From the NCBI GenBank assembly GCA_002320285.1, contig DCKE01000029.1, positions 103,319 through 167,318 of the forward strand: 64,000 bases of DNA, given 5' to 3'. Both the position numbers and the translations under genes were made by a program. The notes under the pieces were generated by a model. That model was not told where the DNA came from and ran no database searches. It saw nothing but the letters and a program-made list of their open reading frames with translations. Shown here piece by piece: positions 16,205-26,003 of the stretch. This stretch comes from Flavobacteriaceae bacterium UBA1682 (GTDB taxonomy: Bacteria > Bacteroidota > Bacteroidia > Flavobacteriales > Flavobacteriaceae). Each line of letters opens with the position of its first letter. The stretch's first letter is position 1.

Positions 16205-18064
16205 GTGAATTATTTATCAGTAGAAAACTTATCCAAATCTTACGGAGCAAGAACCTTGTTCGAAGATTTGTCTTTTGGAATAAACAAAGATCAAAAAATT
16301 GCTTTTGTAGCTAAAAATGGTTCTGGAAAAACCTCCATTTTAAAAATTATTACTGGTGAAGATACTCCCGATACAGGGCAAGTAGTGATCAGAAAGGGTA
16401 TCCGTATGGCATTTTTGTCTCAGGAGCCCTCATTGCAAGATGATTTAACCATTGAGGAAAGCATCTTTGCCTCGGACAACGAAATCCTTACGGTAATTTC
16501 GGCTTATGAAAAAGCTTTGGAAAATCCAGAAGATGCAGATGCTTATCAAAAAGCCTTTGAGCAAATGGATATGCATAATGCATGGGATTTTGAAACCCAA
16601 TACAAACAAATCCTGTTTAAACTAAAACTAGAGGACTTTAAACTCAAGGTTAAAACGCTTTCTGGAGGTCAGAAAAAACGTTTGGCCTTGGCTATCATAT
16701 TGATCAATAGACCTGATTTATTGATATTGGATGAACCTACCAACCACTTGGATCTAGAAATGATCGAATGGTTGGAGAACTATTTTGCCAAAGAGAACAT
16801 TACTTTATTTATGGTTACTCACGACCGTTTTTTCTTGGAAAGAGTGTGTAATGAAATCATTGAATTAGAAAACGGAAAGTTATACCAATATAAAGGAAAC
16901 TACTCGTATTATTTAGAGAAGAAAGAAGAGCGAATTGCGGCCGAAAATGCCAGTATAGACAAAGCACAAAATCTATTTGTAAAAGAATTGGATTGGATGC
17001 GCCGTCAGCCCAAAGCGAGAACAACCAAATCCAAATCGCGTCAAGACGATTTTTATGTGATAAAAGAGAAGGCCAGTAGCCGAAGAAAAGAACATAAGGT
17101 GGAGTTGGAAATTGATATGGGACGTATCGGTAGTAACGTCATTGAGTTGATCAAGGTATCTAAGAGTTTTGGAGATAAGGTCATACTGGATAATTTCTCG
17201 TACAACTTCAACAAAGGAGAACGCATTGGTATTATCGGTAAGAATGGAACTGGAAAATCAACCTTTTTAAATATGATTACCCAAACTATTTTGCCCGACA
17301 AAGGCAAGATTACCGTTGGGGAGACGATCAAAATAGGCTACTATACCCAAAGTGGTATTCAACCGAAAGAAGGGCAGAAGGTAATTGATATCATTAAGGA
17401 ATTTGGAGAATATATTCCGTTGTCCAAAGGACGTATGATATCGGCAGCACAGTTGTTGGAACGCTTTTTATTCGATAGAAAAAGACAATATGATTTCGTG
17501 GAGAAATTAAGTGGAGGTGAATTAAAACGTTTGTACCTGTGTACCGTATTGATTCAGAATCCTAATTTCTTGATTCTCGATGAGCCTACCAACGATTTAG
17601 ATATTGTTACTTTAAACGTATTGGAAAGTTTCTTATTGGATTATCCGGGATGTTTATTAGTGGTTTCTCACGACCGTTATTTTATGGATAAAATCGTCGA
17701 TCACTTGTTTGTCTTTAGAGGAAAAGGTGAAGTAGAAGATTTTCCGGGTAACTACTCTGACTTTAGAAGTTATGAAGACAGTGCGGAACCGGTAAAAGAA
17801 GAGCCGAAAGAGAAAGTCAATTGGAAAGAAGCTCAGAAAAAAGTGGGATTGACATTTCAAGAGCAAAAAGAATTTCAAAAAATTGAACGCGAAATCAAGG
17901 ATTTGGAATTGAAAAAAATCGAAATTGAGACGCTTTTTGCTGAAGGTAAAGTTGCGGATGAGCCTTCAATTGCCAAGAAAGCTAGTGAATTAAAAAGCAT
18001 TTTAAAGAAAATGGAGGATAAGGAAGAACGTTGGTTTGAGCTTTCAGCTAAAAACGAATCATAG
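16205..18064 (+). CDS. ABC-F family ATPase (Uup-like)
   Basis: A 619-residue soluble protein with two ABC domains and no membrane segments. Domain 1 has Walker A VAKNGSGKTS (residues 35-44; the usual first Gly of the loop is Ala), signature LSGGQKKRLALA and Walker B LLILDEPTNHLDL. A linker with basic WMRRQPKARTTKSKSRQ follows. Domain 2 has GKNGTGKST, LSGGELKRLYL and LILDEPTNDLD. The C-terminal 85 residues form a charged coiled coil like Uup. ABC-F proteins act on ribosomes or, for Uup, also on DNA structures. The start codon is GTG. The same motif layout is shared by EttA and antibiotic-resistance ABC-F proteins, but the C-terminal coiled coil favours Uup. Confidence 0.9.
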   Translation: MNYLSVENLSKSYGARTLFEDLSFGINKDQKIAFVAKNGSGKTSILKIITGEDTPDTGQVVIRKGIRMAFLSQEPSLQDDLTIEESIFASDNEILTVISAYEKALENPEDADAYQKAFEQMDMHNAWDFETQYKQILFKLKLEDFKLKVKTLSGGQKKRLALAIILINRPDLLILDEPTNHLDLEMIEWLENYFAKENITLFMVTHDRFFLERVCNEIIELENGKLYQYKGNYSYYLEKKEERIAAENASIDKAQNLFVKELDWMRRQPKARTTKSKSRQDDFYVIKEKASSRRKEHKVELEIDMGRIGSNVIELIKVSKSFGDKVILDNFSYNFNKGERIGIIGKNGTGKSTFLNMITQTILPDKGKITVGETIKIGYYTQSGIQPKEGQKVIDIIKEFGEYIPLSKGRMISAAQLLERFLFDRKRQYDFVEKLSGGELKRLYLCTVLIQNPNFLILDEPTNDLDIVTLNVLESFLLDYPGCLLVVSHDRYFMDKIVDHLFVFRGKGEVEDFPGNYSDFRSYEDSAEPVKEEPKEKVNWKEAQKKVGLTFQEQKEFQKIEREIKDLELKKIEIETLFAEGKVADEPSIAKKASELKSILKKMEDKEERWFELSAKNES

Positions 18065-18099
18065 TTTATTTTAGACCGATTAAATCCTTTTGAAATAAT

Positions 18100-18142
18100 A
18101 AAATCCGCATCTAAACCTTTGGTTTGTTTGCGGATTTTTTGT
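18100..18142. terminator. Terminator after the ABC-F gene
   Basis: Outer stem AAATCCGCA/TGCGGATTT with an inner AAACC/GGTTT pair, then a T-run on the plus strand. On the minus strand it is followed by T-rich sequence, so it may also end the convergent efflux operon. Confidence 0.8.
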
Positions 18143-18202
18143 ATATTAATATAGAGAAGTTGATTCCTCTAAGTTAGGCTTTATACTATAAGAATTGCTT
18201 TG

Positions 18203-19669
18203 TTACTTCCAACCTCCTCCGAGTGATTTGTAAAGTTTTACACGGGCTAGTAATTTATTTTGTTTGAGTTTGTTGAGGTTTAATTCGTTATCTAATGCGA
18301 CTCTTTGCGCATTGATAATTTCTAAATAAGTGGCAAAACCACTGTTGAATAATAGATTGGATTGTTTGATTCCCAATTGAGAAGTCGTTACTTGTTCTTC
18401 GGCAATTTCGAGTTGCTTGTCTAATTGATCCAAAGTGATCAAGGCATCTGTGACGTCATTAATCGCGGTGTAAACCGTCATCTGAAAATCAATTTCCGAT
18501 TTTTTTCGCTCTAGTTTAGCTACTTCAAAATCGGTTTTTAGTTTTCGTTTCTGAAAGATCGGTTGTGTTAGTGTTCCAATTAAACTACCAAATAGGGATC
18601 CCGGAATATTAAACCAGTTTTCGGCAAGCATACTGTTTAGACCACCACTTACATCTATTTTTAAAGAGGGGTATCGATTGGCTTGTGAGACACCTACTAC
18701 GGCATTTTTAGCTTTTAACTCCAATTCAGCGGCACGAACGTCGGGTCTTCTACTAACCATATACAAAGGGATACCGGCACTTAGAGTTTCTTCATAAGTC
18801 AGGTCGCTTAATTTGCCTTGTCGTGGTAATCCTTTAGGGAATTGCCCCATCAAAAGCATCAAGGCATTTTCTTGTAAGGCAATTTGTTGATTTAAAGACG
18901 GAATTAGAGCTTTGGCTACTAACATTTGTGAACGCGTTTGTTGGATCGCTAAAGAAGTAATCTGACCCGCATCACGCTGCAATTGTACGATCTTTAACGT
19001 ATTGTTACTCAATTCAAAATTGGTTTGAGCGACTTCTAATTGGGCGTCAAGCAGTAATAAATTATAATATCCTTCGGCTATGCTCGAAATGATTTCGGTT
19101 TGAACGGTTTTTTGAGCTTCATAAGTTTGTAAGTAACGCGCTAGAGCCTCTGCTTTTTGACTTTTTATCTTTCCCCAAATATCAATTTCCCAACTAACTT
19201 GTAAGGCTGATATATGTTGAGCAGCGTTGACATACATCGTTTGAGGTGCGGTTTCTCCTTTTTCGGCATACCAATTCGAGGCTGCTGAACCGTAATAATT
19301 TTCCGAGCGATATTGATAGGCAACATTTCCTGCGTCGACGGCAACCGAAGGGAGCCAACCCATTTTAGCTTGACGCACTTTCTGGTTGGCAATTTCTATA
19401 TTTTGAATGGCTTTCTGCATATCAAAATTGTGTGCTAACCCCATATCAATCCATTCGATTAACTGCGGATCTTCAAAGAAGGATTTCCAATCAATATCGG
19501 CAATTCCGACAGAATCCGGAACCTTGTTTATCGAATCTAATGTTCGATACTCCGTCGGGACCTCAAATTGAGGTGGAGTGTATTTGGACTTCGTCACACA
19601 GGAGCTCACGACTAAGGAGACAAAGCCGATTACGATAAGGGACTGGAACGAGATGATTTGTTTTTTCAT
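18203..19669 (-). CDS. Outer membrane efflux lipoprotein (OprM/NodT family)
   Basis: A 488-residue TolC-like outer membrane factor with lipoprotein signal (lipobox VVSSC near residue 24). It has the two internal repeats of the family: NFDMQKAIQNIEIANQKVRQ in the first half, and RRPDVRAAELELKAKNAVVG followed by ANRYPSLK in the second. It forms the trimeric outer membrane and periplasmic channel of a tripartite RND pump. It is the last gene of the operon 24110-18203, after the membrane fusion protein and pump genes, 88 bases behind the pump gene. Substrates cannot be deduced; drugs, bile salts or detergents are typical. Confidence 0.93.
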   Translation of the reverse strand: MKKQIISFQSLIVIGFVSLVVSSCVTKSKYTPPQFEVPTEYRTLDSINKVPDSVGIADIDWKSFFEDPQLIEWIDMGLAHNFDMQKAIQNIEIANQKVRQAKMGWLPSVAVDAGNVAYQYRSENYYGSAASNWYAEKGETAPQTMYVNAAQHISALQVSWEIDIWGKIKSQKAEALARYLQTYEAQKTVQTEIISSIAEGYYNLLLLDAQLEVAQTNFELSNNTLKIVQLQRDAGQITSLAIQQTRSQMLVAKALIPSLNQQIALQENALMLLMGQFPKGLPRQGKLSDLTYEETLSAGIPLYMVSRRPDVRAAELELKAKNAVVGVSQANRYPSLKIDVSGGLNSMLAENWFNIPGSLFGSLIGTLTQPIFQKRKLKTDFEVAKLERKKSEIDFQMTVYTAINDVTDALITLDQLDKQLEIAEEQVTTSQLGIKQSNLLFNSGFATYLEIINAQRVALDNELNLNKLKQNKLLARVKLYKSLGGGWK

Positions 19670-19757
19670 AAGTTTTGATCTTAAAATTTTTACTGTAGTG
19701 TAGCTTGGTCTTAAATCCAGGCTATAACAGCTTGTTGATTGGCTGGCGACTAACGGA

Positions 19758-22700
19758 TTATTCGTTGGTAAATCGGCTTTTTAATGTTTCATCTAAACTC
19801 TGAAAGACATAAAACAAAAGAGGGATAAACAGTAAACCCAGTCCGACGCCAAATAACATACCACCAGCGGCACTAAAACTAATCGAGTGGTTTCCCTGAG
19901 CTGATGGGCCAACAGTCCACATCAATGGCGTGAGGCCGGCAACGAACGCCAAGGACGTCATCAGAATCGGGCGCAACCTCATCTTGGCGCCTTGTATGGC
20001 AGCATCGAGTATAGAAGCACCTTGCTTGCGTTGTTGAAGTGCAAATTCAACGATTAATATCGCATTTTTAGCTAACAGACCAATCAGCATAATTAAGCCT
20101 ACTTGTACATAAATGTTATTTTGTAATCCCACCAAATTAATCAATAGGAAAACTCCGAATAGTCCAGTTGGAACCGATAGTAATATCGCCAACGGCAGTA
20201 AGTAACTTTCGTATTGTGCTGCCAGTAAAAAATAAATGAACAGCAGGCTTAATCCAAAAATCATGATGGCTTGATTGCCCGAGGATTTTTCCTCTGCACT
20301 CATACCGGTAAATTCGTACGAATAATTTCCAGGTAAGTTTGCGGCCACTTCTTCTATGGCTTTAATCGCATCACCAGTGCTATAACCCGGTGCTGGATTG
20401 GCGTTGATCGAAATGGCGTTGTATAGGTTATATCGCGTAACGGTTTCGGGACCCAATACTTTTCTCAGTTTGACTAAGGTATTTGCCGGTAACATTTCGC
20501 CTTTATTATTTTTCACATAAATAGATTTAAAGGATTGTGGGTCGTTTCTATAATCGACATCGGCTTGCATATATACGCGATATTGACGTCCAAAACGACT
20601 AAAGTCACCAGCTTGTACACGACCGTAATACGATCTTATGGTAGTCATCAATTCCTTGACACTGACTCCCAGTGCCTTGGCTTTAACGTTGTCTATATCC
20701 AGCACATATTGCGGGAAATTGGCTTTAAAAGACGTAAAGGAATTAGCGATTTCAGGACGTTGATTGATTTCTTTAATAAAAGAATCGGCTGTACTGCTAA
20801 ATTTGTCAAACCCACCGCCTAAACGATCCTGTAACACAAATTCGACACCGCTGAAGTCACCAAATCCCTGCATGGTCGGTCGTGGAAATACGTTGAAAGT
20901 AGCCTCGTTTAACACCGATAAATCGCGGTGGATGTTTTCGATAATCACGTTGATGTTTTTAACCTTTCCTCGTTCCTTGTACGGTTTGAGGTTGATATAA
21001 CCCACAGCAAATGAAGGGCTACTACTACCGTCAATAGTATTATAACCAGAAATATTGGTCATCCCTTGAATTTCAGGTCTCTTTTGCAAGATACTGTCTG
21101 CTTTGGCCAAAACGACTTTGGTTCTCGCTAGGGAAGCTCCCGGAGGTAGGGCTAGGGAATAGGTGATAAAACTATCGTCTTCTGTCGGAATAAAAGCCGC
21201 AGGAGTTTTTAGCATAATCACCACTCCTAAACCGATAACAAGGGCTAGGGCGATTAGGGAAATTTTCTTTCTTTCAATGATTTTATTAAGCAACAAAACG
21301 TATTTTCCGGTAAAGCGGTCGAAGGCGACATTAAAGGCAAAGAAAAAACGACCTTTAACGCGTTCAAATTTATTGCGCTGATCGATAATCTCGGGTTTTT
21401 CAAGCTCGAGAGGTGGTTTTAAAAACAAAGCACACAAAGCCGGACTTAAGGTCAAGGCATTTACTGCCGAAATCAAAATAGCAATGGCTAGGGTATAGGC
21501 AAACTGTTTGTAAAATAAACCCGAAGGCCCTTCCATAAAACCAACAGGTAAGAAAACAGCTGCCATGACCATGGTAATGGAAAGAATAGCTCGAGTAATT
21601 TCACTCATGGTCGACACCGTTGCCGCTTTAGCTTTCATACCGGTTTGGTGCATTTTCTCGTGTATGGCTTCGACCACAACTATGGCATCATCAACGACAA
21701 TACCAATGGCCAGTACCAGTGCAAACATCGTTAACACATTAATCGAAAAGCCCAGTAGGTAGATAAAAAATAAAGTACCCAATAGCGATACAGGAATGGA
21801 TAAGACCGGAATAATCGTCGATCTCATGTCCTGTAAAAACAAGAAAACGATGATAAATACCAAGAAGAAAGCTTCGAAAAGGGTACTTCTCACTTGGCTG
21901 ATGGATTCGTCAATTTGATCTTTTACAGAATAACTGATTTCATATTTGATTCCCTTCGGAAAGGTTTTTGAAACCTTTTCCAAAACTTCTCGAACACCGA
22001 TATCAATGTCTCGGGCATTAGAGCCGCTGGTTTGGGTAATATTCATGGTCAAGCCAGGAAAGCCATTTACTCGGTTATCACTACCGGCATTTGAAGCGCC
22101 AAACTCGACTCTCGCAATGTCTTTTAAAAATAGAATAGATCCGTCTTCGTTGGTTTTAATCACTAAATTCTCAAATTCCTCAGGTAGACTAAACCTTCCC
22201 TTGTGTTTTAAGGCTGTTTCAAAGACTTCATCAGAGGTTTCTCCAAATTTTCCAGGCGCTATTTCAAAGTTCTGATCTTTAATAGCAGCGATAACATCTT
22301 GTGGAATCAGGTTGTAAGAGGCGAGTTTGTCTGGGTTTAACCAGGTGCGCATCGAGTAATCTCTAGAGCCAATTCGACTGACTGATGCCACGCCGGGAAC
22401 GCGTAAAAGCTCTCGGTTGAGATTGATTTGTGAATAGGCTTGTAAAAAGGTTTCATCGTATATTCCCTGTGGATGGTCGCTGAAGAAATTGATCGTCATG
22501 ATGTTTCCATTTTGGCGGGGAGTTACAGAAATCCCTGCTTCATTAACCTCAGCAGGCACTTGACTGGAAGCTTTGGAAACGCGATTCTGTACATTGACAG
22601 CTGCTTGATCTGGATCCGTACCGGCTTCAAAATAGATGTTAACCGATCCCGAACCACTGTTACTGGCTTTTGAGGAAATGTAGGTCATGTTATCTACGCC

Positions 22701-22910
22701 GTTGATGGCTTCTTCAATGGGCAATAAGACGCTTTGAGCCATGGTTTCCGCATTCGCTCCGGGATAGGACATCGAAACGGTAACACTAGGAGGAGCGATG
22801 TCCGGAAATCGAGTTATCGGTAACATTTTGAGCCCAACTAAACCTAATAAGATAAACATCATCGAAATGACTGTCGCTAGGATGGGACGATTTATAATGG
22901 CTTTTAGCAT
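19758..22910 (-). CDS. RND efflux pump inner membrane subunit (HAE1/AcrB family)
   Basis: A 1050-residue RND permease, full family length, with 12 predicted membrane segments and two large periplasmic loops. Visible marks are the N-terminal FINRPI-like start (IINRPILATVISM), GSDARxxD-type sequence SGSNARDIDIG, and TM4 AIGIVVDDAIVVVE carrying the paired Asp of the proton relay. The repeat-half motifs VGLIMLIGLLAKNAILIVEF and the C-terminal MLRPILMTSLAFVAG-like segment follow. The HAE1 class exports hydrophobic and amphiphilic compounds using the proton gradient. It lies between the fusion protein (upstream) and outer membrane channel (downstream) genes. No TetR-type repressor gene flanks the operon. 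Confidence 0.95.
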   Translation of the reverse strand: MLKAIINRPILATVISMMFILLGLVGLKMLPITRFPDIAPPSVTVSMSYPGANAETMAQSVLLPIEEAINGVDNMTYISSKASNSGSGSVNIYFEAGTDPDQAAVNVQNRVSKASSQVPAEVNEAGISVTPRQNGNIMTINFFSDHPQGIYDETFLQAYSQINLNRELLRVPGVASVSRIGSRDYSMRTWLNPDKLASYNLIPQDVIAAIKDQNFEIAPGKFGETSDEVFETALKHKGRFSLPEEFENLVIKTNEDGSILFLKDIARVEFGASNAGSDNRVNGFPGLTMNITQTSGSNARDIDIGVREVLEKVSKTFPKGIKYEISYSVKDQIDESISQVRSTLFEAFFLVFIIVFLFLQDMRSTIIPVLSIPVSLLGTLFFIYLLGFSINVLTMFALVLAIGIVVDDAIVVVEAIHEKMHQTGMKAKAATVSTMSEITRAILSITMVMAAVFLPVGFMEGPSGLFYKQFAYTLAIAILISAVNALTLSPALCALFLKPPLELEKPEIIDQRNKFERVKGRFFFAFNVAFDRFTGKYVLLLNKIIERKKISLIALALVIGLGVVIMLKTPAAFIPTEDDSFITYSLALPPGASLARTKVVLAKADSILQKRPEIQGMTNISGYNTIDGSSSPSFAVGYINLKPYKERGKVKNINVIIENIHRDLSVLNEATFNVFPRPTMQGFGDFSGVEFVLQDRLGGGFDKFSSTADSFIKEINQRPEIANSFTSFKANFPQYVLDIDNVKAKALGVSVKELMTTIRSYYGRVQAGDFSRFGRQYRVYMQADVDYRNDPQSFKSIYVKNNKGEMLPANTLVKLRKVLGPETVTRYNLYNAISINANPAPGYSTGDAIKAIEEVAANLPGNYSYEFTGMSAEEKSSGNQAIMIFGLSLLFIYFLLAAQYESYLLPLAILLSVPTGLFGVFLLINLVGLQNNIYVQVGLIMLIGLLAKNAILIVEFALQQRKQGASILDAAIQGAKMRLRPILMTSLAFVAGLTPLMWTVGPSAQGNHSISFSAAGGMLFGVGLGLLFIPLLFYVFQSLDETLKSRFTNE

Positions 22911-22958
22911 AATTTCTCTGTTGATTGAAAAAAAAGGATTTTTAGAGCGCTTATACCC

Positions 22959-24110
22959 CTATAATTGAGGTTTAATATACATGCCCTCAGTGAGTTTGTC
23001 AAAGCCCGTTTGTATGACGATATCGCCTCTAACGAGTCCTTGAGTAACGATGTAGTTGTCTCCAGAACTGCCCTCGATGGTAATGGCTTGTAGTTTTACT
23101 TTACTTTCAGCATCCAAGAGATAGACGAAAGTTTTATCTTGTATCGCGGTAGTTGCAACCTGAGGTACTAAAATGACATGATTTCGAGATTCTTGTAGTT
23201 TTACAGTACCGGTATTACCCGATCTCATAACGTCTTTGGAATTGGGAAAGGTGGCACGTAGGGATATGGCACCAGTGCTGCGGTTCACTTGACCGTCTAT
23301 GGCGTCTACGACACCTTTTTCACCGTATTCATGACCGTCCGCGAGGATCAATGAAACCTCGGGTAAGATCTGTCCCGATGAGGTTATCCGTGCTGTATCG
23401 GCCTTTTGAGCATCTTTTGTGAAATATAAAAAGTCGGATTCACTCATGCCAAAATAGACATACACATCACTTACATCAGATAAAACCGTCAAAGGTTGAC
23501 TGTCATTTTTGGCTACTAAATTCCCAATTCGCTTCGGGATTCTACCGATATATCCGCTAACCGTAGCTTTGATTAAGGTATATTCGAGATTGATTTTTGC
23601 ACTGCCCACCGCTGCTGTAGCTTTGGCCAGAGAGGCTTTGGCAATTTCATAATTGGATTTTGCCGTTTCCAATTGCACTTCTGCAATGACCTCGTTGTCA
23701 ATAAGTGGTTTTAATCGGTCAATCTCTAATCGAGCATTTTTTAACTTGGCTTTCTCAACGTTTTCATTGGCGATAGCGTTGTTTAAAATCTCTTGATACG
23801 GCATGGGATTGATTTGAAATAAAGCTTGGCCTTCCTTGACAAAGGCGCCCTCGTCAACAAATATTTTATCGAGTGATCCCTCGACCTGTGGACGAATTTC
23901 AACATTGATTTTTCCCTCTATATTTCCTATGTAATTCTTTACCGTTATAGCTGTAGTGGTGTCGATTTTAATCACCGGTAAGGTTAGTGCATTCTCTTTG
24001 GGGTCTAGCGGTTTTGGCGTAATCATATTACACCTACTTAAACTAATAAGTGTTCCGATCAATAAGAGAGAAGAAAGACCAACAATGATGTTTTTGCTTT
24101 TTGTAATCAT
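22959..24110 (-). CDS. RND efflux periplasmic adaptor (membrane fusion protein)
   Basis: A 383-residue HlyD/AcrA-type adaptor. The N-terminal hydrophobic segment ends in LISLSRC, a weak lipobox, so the protein is probably lipid-anchored. A lipoyl-like half motif VEIRPQVEGSLDKIFVDEGA is followed by an alpha-helical hairpin (about residues 105-170), the second lipoyl half (YTLIKATVSGYIGR), a beta-barrel, and the membrane-proximal domain with RATFPNSKDVMRSGNTG. It bridges the RND pump and the outer membrane channel. It is the first gene of the operon. The 357 bases upstream show no recognisable operator. Confidence 0.93.
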   Translation of the reverse strand: MITKSKNIIVGLSSLLLIGTLISLSRCNMITPKPLDPKENALTLPVIKIDTTTAITVKNYIGNIEGKINVEIRPQVEGSLDKIFVDEGAFVKEGQALFQINPMPYQEILNNAIANENVEKAKLKNARLEIDRLKPLIDNEVIAEVQLETAKSNYEIAKASLAKATAAVGSAKINLEYTLIKATVSGYIGRIPKRIGNLVAKNDSQPLTVLSDVSDVYVYFGMSESDFLYFTKDAQKADTARITSSGQILPEVSLILADGHEYGEKGVVDAIDGQVNRSTGAISLRATFPNSKDVMRSGNTGTVKLQESRNHVILVPQVATTAIQDKTFVYLLDAESKVKLQAITIEGSSGDNYIVTQGLVRGDIVIQTGFDKLTEGMYIKPQL

Positions 24111-24467
24111 ATGTATGCAATTGAAATTCTATGGTATAAAAGTGAGTCGATACCGCATGGGCTTCGTACTACTGCATAGTCAATGACAGTGCCATTCGAC
24201 TTGGAGTGGAAAATAGCTTCGGGATTTCAACTGTTTGAATTTTGTTTTTTGTTTACAAGTATTTGTATGCTAGCTTTTTATGTTTATTTTTGAAATTATG
24301 GAAAGCGATGACTCTTGTTTTTTTGTCGCTCGCATTTTTATGTGAACAATGTTCTCGATTCGTGGAGTCATTCTACAAGATTTAATGTCTTTTAGCTATT
24401 TCTAAGATCAAATACGAGGCTTTTCGCGGAAATAATATATTTTATTCTCTTTAAAATAGATAAAATT
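24111..24467. other. Divergent intergenic region, efflux operon / yifB-like gene
   Basis: About 357 bases between the divergent efflux operon and the YifB-type gene. No perfect TAnnTTTG was found on either strand; a near match TATATTTT lies around 24437 on the plus strand. No open frame longer than about 21 codons and no hairpin with T-run was noticed. It must hold both promoters, which are apparently of non-consensus type. Confidence 0.4.
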
Positions 24468-26003
24468 ATGATTACAAAAATATTTGGAAGTGCTGTATTT
24501 GGAATTGAAGCATCTACGATCACTATTGAAGTGAGTATGGATACGGGCATCGGATATCACTTGGTAGGCTTGCCGGATAATGCGATTAAGGAAAGCAGTT
24601 ATAGAATTGCTGCGGCATTAAAGAATAATGGTTATAAATGGCCGGGGCGAAAAATTATTGTCAATATGGCTCCGGCAGATCTTCGCAAAGAGGGGTCTGC
24701 TTACGATTTGACCTTGGCGATAGGCGTGTTGATGGATTCCAAGCAGATTAAAACGACGACTCAACAACAGTATATCATTATGGGAGAACTGTCTTTGGAT
24801 GGTGGTTTACAGCCGATAAAAGGAGCTTTGCCCATTGCGATTCAGGCGAAAGCAGAAGGTTTTAAAGGATTGGTTTTACCCATTCAAAATGCTCAAGAAG
24901 CTGCGATTGTAGAAGGATTAGACGTATATGGTGTAGAGAATATGCAGGAGGTTATTGACTTTTTTGAAGAAAAATTGGTTTTAAAACCGATTGTTGTGGA
25001 TTTAAAAGCCGCGTTTGATCAAGTACATCAACATTATGCGGGTATGGATTTTAAAGAAGTAAAAGGACAAGAGAGCATTAAGCGATGTATGGAAATTGCT
25101 GCTGCTGGCGGACATAATATTATTTTGATAGGGCCTCCCGGTTCAGGGAAAACCATGTTGGCAAAAAGATTACCCAGTATATTACCTCCAATGACGATGG
25201 ATGAGGCGCTGGAAACCACTAAAATACACAGTGTTGTGGGCAAAGTCAAAGACATCGGTCTGATGCGGCATCGTCCGTTTCGAAACCCACACCATACTGC
25301 ATCATCGGTTTCTCTAGTAGGAGGGGGGAGTTACCCTCAACCGGGCGAGATATCTCTAGCACATAATGGCGTATTGTTTTTGGATGAATTACCCGAATTT
25401 AAAAGAGAGGTTTTAGAGGTGATGCGACAGCCGTTGGAAGATCGAGAAGTGACGATTGCTCGGGCAAAATTCACTATAACCTATCCTTCATCATTTATGT
25501 TGGTGGCGAGTATGAATCCAAGCCCCAGCGGTTTTTTTAAAGATCCCGATGCTGCAGTACAATCTACTCCTCTGGAAATTCAACGTTACCTGAGCAAAAT
25601 ATCAGGTCCCCTTTTAGATCGAATTGATATCCATATCGAAGTAAATCCAGTACCCTTTGAAAAGTTAGCCGAAACCGATTTAGCCGAAGACAGTGACACC
25701 ATTCGAAAGAGAGTGGTTAAAGCCCGCGAAATTCAATCTCAAAGATATAAGGAAATACCCGGTATTCATTATAATGCGCAAATGTCTACCCCTTTGATTC
25801 GAGCTTATTGTGTGCTAAACGAGCACTCATTGACCTTGTTAAAAGAAGCTATGGAGCGACTAAATTTGTCTGCTAGGGCCTATGATCGAATTTTAAAAGT
25901 ATCGAGAACGATCGCGGATTTAGATGGAGAAAATGATTTAGAAACCCATCACATCGCAGAGGCAATACAATACCGTAGTCTCGATCGAGAAGGTTGGATA
26001 TAA
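24468..26003 (+). CDS. YifB/ComM family Mg chelatase-like AAA+ ATPase
   Basis: A 511-residue protein with the full YifB layout: an N-terminal ChlI-like domain (GIGYHLVGLPDNAIKES, then VNMAPADLRKEGSAYDL), and an AAA+ core with Walker A IGPPGSGKTM (residues 221-230) and Walker B VLFLDELPEF. The RNPHH motif lies in RPFRNPHHTAS, and the C-terminal domain has LNLSARAYDRILKVSRTIADL. The Haemophilus/Vibrio orthologue ComM is a helicase that promotes branch migration during natural transformation. The family is very widespread, so a competence role here is only a possibility. Its stop codon directly abuts the stop codon of the convergent gene. Confidence 0.9.
   Translation: MITKIFGSAVFGIEASTITIEVSMDTGIGYHLVGLPDNAIKESSYRIAAALKNNGYKWPGRKIIVNMAPADLRKEGSAYDLTLAIGVLMDSKQIKTTTQQQYIIMGELSLDGGLQPIKGALPIAIQAKAEGFKGLVLPIQNAQEAAIVEGLDVYGVENMQEVIDFFEEKLVLKPIVVDLKAAFDQVHQHYAGMDFKEVKGQESIKRCMEIAAAGGHNIILIGPPGSGKTMLAKRLPSILPPMTMDEALETTKIHSVVGKVKDIGLMRHRPFRNPHHTASSVSLVGGGSYPQPGEISLAHNGVLFLDELPEFKREVLEVMRQPLEDREVTIARAKFTITYPSSFMLVASMNPSPSGFFKDPDAAVQSTPLEIQRYLSKISGPLLDRIDIHIEVNPVPFEKLAETDLAEDSDTIRKRVVKAREIQSQRYKEIPGIHYNAQMSTPLIRAYCVLNEHSLTLLKEAMERLNLSARAYDRILKVSRTIADLDGENDLETHHIAEAIQYRSLDREGWI

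Noticed and set aside
14443..18064. Peptide ABC transporter operon
   Set aside because: The downstream gene is an ABC-F protein with two ATPase domains, no membrane partner and its own promoter element, so it is not the ATPase of the binding protein.
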